A stretch of 64,000 nt of DNA from Diadophis punctatus similis (taxonomy: Eukaryota; Chordata; Lepidosauria; Squamata; Dipsadidae): NCBI GenBank assembly GCA_023053685.1, contig JALIGW010000040.1, forward strand, positions 1,089,501-1,153,500, given 5' to 3'. The notes beneath the pieces were generated by a model. The model saw only the letters and a program-made list of their open reading frames with translations. It made no database searches and was not told the origin of the DNA. A program made the translations under genes and the position numbers. Below, piece after piece: positions 56,394 through 64,000 of the stretch; the stretch's first letter is position 1; each line of letters opens with the position of its first letter.

Positions 56394-57199
56394 TTTTACA
56401 GGGCTTGAAAGGTCAATATCCAAGTAGGCCTTGATTGGTGACTATAATTGAAGCCGGAATTATTGTCATAAATTGTCATAACCCAATTGTTAGGTGGCAG
56501 TCATGATGTGACTGACTTCATTTTAAGACTTAGTTATGGCAGTTATTAAGCAAATTCATGGTCATTAATTGAATTCCACGGTTGTTAACTGAATCCACTG
56601 TGTGCAATAGGCTTTTTTTTTTTCCAGAAACAAGAAATAAATGTCGGTTTCTGGCAAAAAATAACACGAATCGTAGTTACATGACAACGGAACACTGCAA
56701 ATCACTGTAAATGCAGGCTGGTTGCAGAACACCCAAAATATGATGCCATGACTCTGGAAAGGGCCCGGCCATTTGGAACCTAGAATCCAGGTTGTAAGTA
56801 GCCCTGGGCAGGTCCGTTGTAACTTTGAATGGTTGCTAAGCATGTTACAATCTAGCCTACCTGGAGGACATCAAGCTGGGAAAGAATGTCCGAAAGAATT
56901 AAGATCCCTGTGCACGAATCAGGCTGAGGACTAACAGCAGGAAGTTGTTCTTGGACTCCAACCAGGAAAGGTGAGGAGGAGGAAAGAGATGGTTGCAAAC
57001 GTGTTACACTGATTTCAGCAAGAGAAAGCAAAAAAGCCTCAAGCCTCAAGCCTCCCTCTTCAGCAAGAAGAGAATGGCACTGTCTGTAAATGAAGCCAAA
57101 GATTTGGGATGGACCAATGGAGTGAAGGAACTGAACCAAGTCTGCTGATTGAGTAAGCACATTTTAGAACTTGTTGGCCAAACATGGGGCCACAGTGGG
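56394..57199. other. intergenic, weak repeat remains
   Basis: 56425-56600 resembles the CAGGTAGTCC MITE body in degraded form; the rest shows nothing I can name. Confidence 0.4.
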
Positions 57200-57207
57200 C
57201 TTCTCGG

Positions 57208-57482
57208 CAGTGGTGGGATTCAATTTTTTTACTACCGGTTCTGTGGGCGTGGCTTGGTGAGCGTGGCAAGGGAAGGATACTGTAAAATCTCCATTCCCTC
57301 CCCACTCCAGGGGAAGGTTACTGCAAAATCCCCATTTCGTCCCGATCAGCTGGGACTCGGGAGGCAGAGAATAGATGGGGGCGGGGCCAGTCAGAGGTCG
57401 TATTGACCGGTTCTCCGAACTACTCGAAATCTCCACTACCGGATCTCCAGAACTGGTCAGAACCTGCTGAAACCCACCTCTG
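57208..57482. mobile_element. hAT-like MITE, GGTGGGATTC type
   Basis: Perfect 8-bp duplication cttctcgg (57200-57207 and 57483-57490). Ends cagtggtgggattcaatttt and ctgaaacccacctctg; contains a direct repeat of ctccattccctccc-like sequence. Confidence 0.87.
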
Positions 57483-57808
57483 CTTCTCGGGCAGGAATAA
57501 TGCAGTATTGCATACCAGAGAACAATTAGCTTTGCTTCTTGACTTCTTTACACAAACTCAGTAGATGAAGAGCAGAATACAAAGAGTTGGGTTTTGTTTT
57601 GTTTTTGTTTTTTTGTTTTAGCAAAGCAGGGACTTTCCAGTCATCTATATCATTTAGGAAACAAATGGCTTGTTTTAGGAGGTCCTTTCTGAAGCAGAGA
57701 CTGAGCAAAAATGAGCAAAGCTTCATATTTTTTTCACATGCATTTTTTGAAGTATATTTGATATTCTTGATACTCTGACATTAAAAAGGAACAGTTTCAA
57801 GTTTGGCT

Positions 57809-57935
57809 CAGTGTTTTTCAAACTTCAACATCTTTAAGATGAGTGGAGTTCAATTCCCAGAAATCCGCAGCCAACATCAATTCTGGGAGCTGAAGTCCCA
57901 TACATCTTAAAAGTTGTCAAGTTTGAAAAACACTG
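57809..57935. mobile_element. hairpin hAT-like MITE, degraded
   Basis: Ends cagtgtttttcaaacttcaa and gtcaagtttgaaaaacactg; flanks gtttggct and gtttctat match at 5 of 8 positions. Confidence 0.65.
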
Positions 57936-57943
57936 GTTTCTAT

Positions 57944-58629
57944 GTGCCTCTGTGGTCATTTTGCTTCTACAAAATCCTCTGGGAACTGAAATAATGCTGA
58001 TACTAAGGGTGATGAAGGAGAAGAGCAGGCTGAGCTGGAAGGCGGAGTTAAATATGTTATCAGTTTGGAGTTGTTGCATTGCCATAAGAGACCCACGTCC
58101 AGCCCCCACCCCTTGAATTCTATGGACCCTAATCTAGCACCAATTTAGCTTTGACCATTAGTTGACTAGATTCTTATGTATAGGTAGCAATAATCCTGTA
58201 CTTTGGACTCAATGAATGCTCCTGGTTATTTGCGCCTGACAGGCATCCAATTTCTTGCTGCATTTGTTTTATCTGCTGATTCTATTTTCTCACTCTTGCT
58301 TTTTTTAAAAAGAAATGTTTAAGGCAATGCTAGTAACTAGCCTCATGTAGTGGCATGTGGGAATGACCTTGGGATATGGGGAGGAGATGCTGCCTAGGGA
58401 ACAAGGAGATAAGAGGGGTTCTAGCCTGGAGCTGCATAACAGGCAGGGAAAGAAACTCAGAAAGGAATCTCACTAACTTCTCAGGTGGCAAAAGTGACAG
58501 TGGGAGCTTTATTATTTCACATTTGCAAGATTCTGTTAATGTACCCTTACAATAAAGTAGAATTAGCTTATCTAGTCACATTCCCTGCCTGGACTACTTG
58601 GGAAGGTTGACACCTCATTTACAGGATAG
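57944..58629. other. intergenic, no feature recognised
   Basis: Nothing supported. Confidence 0.4.
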
Positions 58630-58928
58630 CAGGTGCTGATATCCCACAACACTGTCAAATTATTTACTAAGACTGTATTACTATTCTTCTTCTCATCCTT
58701 CCTGGTACCTATTTCTTCCCTCTTATGACTATAACCATGTTGCTTGTAACTTTACAATTTATATTGTTTTATTTGTTTCCTAGTACAATTTGATTGCTTA
58801 TTAGTAACCTATGACTATCACTAAGTATAGTATCTTATGATTCTTATTTTTTCTTTATGTACACTGAGAGCATATGCACCAAAGACAAAGTCCTTGGATG
58901 TCCAATCATACTTGGCCAATAAAGAATT
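58630..58928 (+). mobile_element. LINE 3' end of the (ATTCT)n-tail family
   Basis: Aligns by eye with 29850-30125: caacactgtcaaattattta, then cttctcatcctt and tatgcaccaaagacaaagtc, tccaatcatacttggccaat. It runs straight into the pentanucleotide array. Confidence 0.75.
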
Positions 58929-59692
58929 CTATTCTATTCTATTCGATTCGACTCGACTCGATTCGATTCGATTCGATTCTTCTATTCTATTCCATTCTCT
59001 TCCCTTCTCTCTTCTCTTCTCTTCTCTCTTCTCTTCTCTTCTCTTCTCTCCTCTCCTCTCCTCTCCTCTCCTCTCCTCTCCTCTCCTCTCCTCTCCTCTC
59101 CCCTCCTCTCCCCTCCTCTCCTCTCCTCTCCCCTTCCATATTTTCTCCTCTCCTCTCCTCTCCTCTCCTCTCCTCTCCTCTCCTCTCCTCTCCTCTCCTC
59201 TCCTCTCCTCTCCTCTCCTCTCCCCTCCCCTCCTCTCCTCTCCCCTCCTCTCCTCTCCTCTCCCCTTCCATATTTTCTTCTCTTCTCTTCTCTTCTCTTC
59301 TCTTCTCTTCTCTTCTCTTCTCTTCTCTTCTCTTCTCTTCTCTTCTCTTCTCTCCTCTCCTCTCCTCTCCTCTCCTCTCCTCTCCTCTCCTCTCCTCTCC
59401 CCTTCCATATTTTCTCCTCTCCTCTCCTCTCCTCTCCTCTCCTCTCCTCTCCTCTCCTCTCCTCTCCTCTCCTCTCCTCTCCTCTCCTCTTCTCTTCCCT
59501 TCCCTTCCCTTCCCTTCCCTTCCCTATTTCCTATTCTATTCTATTCTATTCTATTCTATTCTATTCTATTCTACTCTACTCTACTCTACTCTACTCTACT
59601 CTACTCCACTCCACTCCACTCCACTCCACTCCACTCCACTCCACTCCACTCCACTCCATTCCATTCCATTCCATTCCATTCCATTCTATTCT
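58929..59692 (+). repeat. 0.76-kb pentanucleotide array grown from a LINE tail
   Basis: Starts as ATTCT units, passes through ATTCG/ACTCG, then long TCTTC and CTCCT blocks, then TTCCC, ATTCT, ACTCT, ACTCC and ATTCC blocks. A non-repeat marker (cccttccatattttct) occurs three times at about 59131, 59263 and 59400. The 305- and 280-codon open frames across it are repeat artefacts. Confidence 0.9.
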
Positions 59693-59696
59693 TGCT

Positions 59697-60904
59697 TTGG
59701 AGTTCATTTGCTGTAAGTGAAACAGTTTGGTGTTCCTATTCCACAAGAAAATAAGGAGAGGACCCTGCTGCTACTTTTTGCAGAGCAGAAAAATGTAGCT
59801 GCAGAATGGATCATGCTTATTATTATTATTCCTCTCTTTGAAAGGCAGAAGAACTCACAAATAACCAATTATTGCTATGAATCACGCGTAAATGTGGCTG
59901 CAAGACTGCAAACATCTTCACCCCATTCTGACAGACAGCTTCAAGATGGATTCAGCTCAGGCTGCCATCCGCTTCCTATGACACAAACATGACCCAGTAA
60001 TTGTGTAAGCCTCGTTCAGAGGCACACTAGACCCGGGTCCAGAAATACGAGTAACAGGCATGGAGTACGCTGTAGATCTGACTTATTTGTCAGGCAACTT
60101 GACCAATAGGTAAAATGGACCAGGTGGAATTGTTCATTCTATTCAGGACCAAGTTTGGGTTCAGCGATGTGACAGGTGATGATGATTCCACCTTCAGAAA
60201 CAAACACCATTAATTCTGGTTTGTTTGTGAAACTGTAATGAGATTTCCAGAGGTGGGTGATCAAAGATGTTTGAAAGATGATGCCGGAGCATTTGTTCCC
60301 CTCTACGTGCGCAAGGCGACTGCCCCTGCATTGTCCTGACACAATCTCTTTTCCATTCCTTGTGCCAAAAGCGTGATTCTCTTCCCCACACACACTCTCC
60401 CCTGCTTCTGCGTGCACACACTCTCTGGCTCGGAGTATAGTTAGCTGTGTCGATCCCTCTACCTTTCCTTATATAGCAGAGGCAAAACGGATTTCTCACT
60501 CCCCTTATTCATAGGCGGAGCGGAGTTTGGAGGATCCTGCCAAAAATAGCAAGCAAACATTGCCTGGTGGTGGTGGGGACGGAGATGAAGGGAGGGAAGA
60601 GTCCAGAGGGAGAAAGGTATGTCCCAGCCTTGTCAATTTCAGCGCTCCTGGGTAAGCAAGGATGAGGTAGGAGTTTCCGTTTTTTCTAACTTCTGGTGTA
60701 AAAAGTCCCTCTTTTTCTTTTTCTTTTTAAAAATGTTTTTTCTTTTCTTTTAGAGCAATGCTAAATGACTTTTCAGGGCCTCTGGCTTGCAAGGCTGGCA
60801 AACTGAAATGTAGAGAAGGAAAACCCATGGCTCTGACTCTTGCAAAGGTCATGAGCCAACAGGGACAGCAAACTTAGCATCATCAGAGGTTCAGCTGGAG
60901 AGAT
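59697..60904. other. intergenic, apparently unique sequence
   Basis: About 1.2 kb with no repeat I can name. It includes the promoter-like segment near 60.45-60.62 kb described separately. Confidence 0.4.
60440..60617 (+). promoter_or_regulatory. weak promoter/first-exon candidate
   Basis: ttccttatatagcag (60465-60479) looks like a TATA or CArG-like element. It is followed by a more GC-rich, A/G-rich segment with ccaaaaatag (60540-60549) and a possible splice donor gtatgt at 60617. There is no coding sequence and no supporting context. Confidence 0.15.
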
Positions 60905-61740
60905 TTTATTCATTTATTTATTTTGAACTGCCCAGCTCCCTCATGGAGGGACTCTCCAGACAGTGTACAATAAAATATTAAAATTTAAAAAGCAGTATAT
61001 AAAAGTTTTTTTAAAAAAATTAAAAGGCAAGGTTGATTAAAAACACTGTTAAAAATTAATTGAAGGGCGAAGGGAGGGCTTTCAAGGCACTAACCAGCCC
61101 CATGGCTGCGTAATCCTCTGGGTTCTCCATGCAAGGCCAAAGAACCACGTTTTGACTCCCTTCCAGAAGGCTGGGATCAGGGGTGGGCTTCAAAAAATTT
61201 AGCAAGGGTTTCTCTGCCCGGTTGCTGGGTGGGCGTGGCCATGGTGGACGTGGCCTAGTCGGCCTCCTGCACCATGGCGGGGGGAGCGTTTTTGCCCTCC
61301 CTGGGTTCCGGAGGCTTTCCTCAAGCCTCCGGGAGGGGGAAAATGGCCTCCCCATGCTCCGGAGGCCCTCCGGAGGCCAGAAACGGGCCCATTTCCGGCC
61401 TTCCCGAACTTCCGGTAAGCCCATTTTTCACTCTCCCCGAGTCTCCGCACACGCACTGCACTTACCTGCATCCAAAATGGGCCGCGTGGGAACTCCTGGG
61501 AGGGGAGGGGTGGGGTGGGCGGGGTCAGCCAGGAGTGGGATTTGGGGGTTCTCCAAACTGCACAGAATATTAGCTAGAGGTTCTCCCAAACCCATGTGAA
61601 CCCTCAGCAGCCCACCCCTGGCTGGGATAGGGGGGGCTGCCTCACCTCTGGGGGGGGGAGAATATTCCACAGGATGGGAGCTGTGGCAGAGAAGGTCTCT
61701 TCCTGGATCCCACCAGTCGGAGTTCTTTAACTCAGGGGTC
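60905..61740 (-). mobile_element. old retroelement 3' region, interrupted by a MITE
   Basis: Pieces match 44218-44605: attgaagggcgaagggaggg, tcccttccagaaggctggga, ggctgcctcacctctggggg and ggtctcttcctggatcccac. The hAT-like element at 61178-61620 sits inside it, and a hairpin element starts at 61733. Confidence 0.55.
61178..61620. mobile_element. hAT-like MITE, GGTGGG family, GC-rich 443-bp variant
   Basis: Perfect 8-bp duplication gctgggat (61170-61177 and 61621-61628). Ends caggggtgggcttcaaaaaa and cagcccacccctg. The interior has many ccggagg/cctccgg units. Confidence 0.87.
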
Positions 61741-61850
61741 TCCAACCTTGGCAACATTAAGACTTGTGGACTTCAACTCCCAGAGTTCCTCAGAGAACTC
61801 TGGGAGTTGAAGTCCACAAGTCTTAAAGTTGCCAAGGTTGGAGACCCCTG
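61733..61850. mobile_element. hairpin hAT-like MITE
   Basis: Ends caggggtctccaaccttggc and gccaaggttggagacccctg with nearly perfect arms meeting at ctcagagaactctg. No target duplication is evident. Confidence 0.78.
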
Positions 61851-61859
61851 CAACTGACT

Positions 61860-62418
61860 GTCCTTCGACTGAGAATGTCCTCAGACTTGGCTTCCCTTCA
61901 GGAGGATCCAGAGATGTGGAAGGCGGACCAAGTCAGAGTGAGGAAGAGGAGGAGGAATTCCCATCCTCGTGTCTGGCTGACATTGGATGCCCCATTCCAG
62001 TTAAATAGGGAAACATTTTTGCTGTTGAGTTTCGGCATCTTCGGAAGGGAGCTATTGTTTTGTGAGCCAGGAAGGGAGAAAGGCTGCTCGTTCAATTTTT
62101 TTTTTCTCCTAAGGATGCTAAAATTGCTTGACTGGTTTTACGGGAGGTGCAGCTCAAGTTTGGGGCTGTGAACATTTTGAGTCAATTTCAATTTTGATAA
62201 GGATTCCTAGAAGAGTGACTCTCATAAGAAGGGAATCGTTTTAAGCAAGAAGTATTTTCAGAAACAACACCCTCCCCTTCAGCCCAGGACAAGAGTGAGT
62301 GATCTGTATCCTTAGTATTTTTGGTGGTAAAACACCAAGATATAGCCATGTATTTTCCTTCAGTTTTCCTTCAAGGTTAGCAGATTGGCATTTAAGCCTT
62401 CATGTAAAACCACAATGC
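61860..62418. other. intergenic, no feature recognised
   Basis: A 98-codon open frame at 61875-62171 has no recognisable motif and is probably chance. Confidence 0.4.
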
Positions 62419-62426
62419 TTTCAAAT

Positions 62427-62701
62427 TGAGGTGGGTTTCTCTTACCTTCCCTACTGGTTCGGAACTGCGCATGTCGTGTTGGACGTGCGTGCGTTACATC
62501 CGGGTACTGACCCTCTGCGCATGTGCAAAAGCCTTTGCGCCTGCGCAGAGGGTTCGTTGCCAGCCGTTTTCAAGCAGGGGTGACCGGGGAACCGGTTCGG
62601 GGGCGAGGCAAGCTGGCCATCACGACCGGTTAGGCGAATGGGGCCAAATTTCCGTCACCGGTTCGTGTGAACCGGTCCAAACCGGTAGCAACCCACCACT
62701 G
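62427..62701. mobile_element. hAT-like MITE, GGTGGGTT/ACCGGTT family
   Basis: Ends tgaggtgggtttctcttacc and gtagcaacccaccactg, with a 7/8 duplication (tttcaaat at 62419-62426, ttgcaaat at 62702-62709). It contains ctgcgcatgtgcaaaagcc and ctttgcgcctgcgcagag as an inverted pair. Confidence 0.83.
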
Positions 62702-62709
62702 TTGCAAAT

Positions 62710-63382
62710 CTAATTTTTTTTAAAGAGTGACAGAATACTGACAAGGGGAACTCTTGTACAAAATCTTCTCTCAATCCCTTAATGTTTCCTATTTGGGAGT
62801 CCAGCTAGGTTTGCCCAATATAGTTTCCTGAAAATGAGATGGAGACTACATTTCCCAGACTTTCCTGGGACCAGACTTCCTGGGAATTCTGGGAACTTGG
62901 GCCATACCTTTGGAATGTATCAACTTGCAGAAGATTGTGTGAGGCCTCACTGACTGCAGCCCACACAGGGAGTCTTGTGCCTTTAAAAGTTAGTTATAAA
63001 TGTTCAAACAAACAAACCAAGAACCCACCAGCTTTGCAATTCAGAGCATCTCTGCGCTCAGAAAAAAATCAACTCTATGAAATTAAAGACTCGGTAGCTT
63101 CCAAAACACTTTAGAAAATTAGACCTGGCAGTCGTAAGCGGGACCTCCTGAGGAGATGGATCCGATTCAACACATGCATCTAGGTAAGATGGGAGGAGAT
63201 AGGAGCCATGCTGAAATCTCCAGGGCTAGAAATATTGGGGCAAGGAGTAGAAAACGATGTTTCCCTTCCCAAAACCTCCTTTAGAAGGATGAGAATGAAG
63301 GTGGTAGATCCAGCCTCCTAACTCTTTCAAAGGAAGATGATGCCAGTTGACAAGACTCTTGACTTCTCCTTTCAAAGCTGGA
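62710..63382. other. intergenic, no feature recognised
   Basis: Nothing supported. Confidence 0.4.
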
Positions 63383-63390
63383 ATTGGCAC

Positions 63391-63635
63391 CAGTGGTGGG
63401 TTGCTACTGATTTGGACTGGTTCGGGCGAGCCGGTGGCGGAGATTTGGTCCCGTTCGCCAAACCGGTAGTGAAGGCCGGCTTGTTCCCTGGTCGCCGCTG
63501 CTTGAAAGCGGCTGGCAAATAACCCCCTGCGCATGCGCAAAGGCTTCTGTGCTTGCGCAGAGGGTCAGTACTCGGATGTGCCGTGCGCACAGGCACTTCC
63601 GAACCGGTAGGGAAGGTAAGAGAAACCCACCCCTG
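63391..63635. mobile_element. hAT-like MITE, GGTGGGTT/ACCGGTT family
   Basis: Ends cagtggtgggttgctactga and gagaaacccacccctg, with a 7/8 duplication (attggcac at 63383-63390, attgtcac at 63636-63643). An exact GCGCATGCGC is at 63529-63538. Opposite orientation to 62427-62701. Confidence 0.85.
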
Positions 63636-63643
63636 ATTGTCAC

Positions 63644-64000
63644 CCCCTCTGAAGTGATTCATATTGAAGCTACGTTTGGCCTAGTTCAGAGCTGATGCCA
63701 AACTAACTCCTGCTTGATGGCCAGATGGAATATTGGCAGCCTTTCTTAAAAGGGTCCATAACTGTCTTTGCATTTGATGCCACCATGGAAGAAGCATTGG
63801 TACATTGAAGCCATGGTCCAAAGGTTGTCTTCACCATCAACTGGGAAGTCAGTTCTCTATTTAGCAATAGGACTGGCCTAAGCAGAAGAAATGATTGCCT
63901 CTAGGGAGGCCCTGCCCATAGCTTAGTGATCTCAAGTCTTGAAATACTATTACCCCACTTCCCAATTTGAATGGGACAGTCACTGCAATAATGCCAGCCT
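63644..64000. other. intergenic, end of window
   Basis: Nothing supported. Confidence 0.4.

Noticed and set aside
58837..59754. Overlapping open frames of 305 and 280 codons made of Ser/Leu/Pro
   Set aside because: They run through a pentanucleotide array, which stays open in several frames; there is no protein signal.
61875..62171. 98-codon frame, considered as the end of a neighbouring gene
   Set aside because: No recognisable motif, no splice structure and no poly(A) signal pattern. I also looked for a convergent neighbour such as ZMYM4, expected from human gene order, and saw none.

Overview
This window is vertebrate nuclear DNA: one large spliced gene on the + strand, in introns and flanks packed with transposable elements. 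The repeat mixture points to a squamate reptile and most likely a snake: L2-, CR1-, Rex1-like, L1- and Bov-B-type LINE pieces, tRNA-derived SINEs, many small hAT and TA-flanked DNA elements, and a recurrent LINE 3' tail that grades into (ATTCT)n, a repeat type known to be seeded by LINE tails in snake genomes. The species assignment is inference; no species marker was tested.

Positions 4187-44853 hold 19 coding exons, in consistent splice phase from end to end, of the orthologue of KIAA0319L (dyslexia-associated KIAA0319-like protein, called AAVR in mammals). The window starts inside an intron, so the 5' UTR and the exon(s) with the start codon and N-terminal hydrophobic segment are missing. 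The exons encode 1072 residues: an eight-cysteine MANSC domain, a long Ser/Thr/Pro-rich linker, five PKD domains, a membrane-proximal region with a six-cysteine motif, one transmembrane helix and a short cytoplasmic tail ending in REEIL. The 3' UTR probably ends near 46.4-46.6 kb. The tail sequence separates this gene from its paralogue KIAA0319.

Introns: the 8.8-kb intron 1 carries a 5'-truncated L2-type LINE whose 775-codon ORF is still open (7577-9904). Intron 2 carries an L1 copy whose 5' part is inverted, flanked by a 15-bp target duplication and ending 42 bp before exon 3. Other introns hold CR1, Rex1-like and other LINE tails, SINE-like pieces and many DNA MITEs, one of them a perfect 67-bp inverted repeat.

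From 46.6 kb to the end no host gene is supported. The region is a stack of nested repeats, including a decayed LINE reverse transcriptase at 51.0-53.9 kb broken by at least five later insertions, and a 0.76-kb pentanucleotide array at 58.93-59.69 kb. A weak promoter-like segment lies near 60.4-60.6 kb.

The best structural signal beyond the gene is the hAT-like MITE population: more than twenty insertions with readable 8-bp duplications, falling into families that differ in target-site preference. All calls were made by eye from sequence; no alignment or database search was run.
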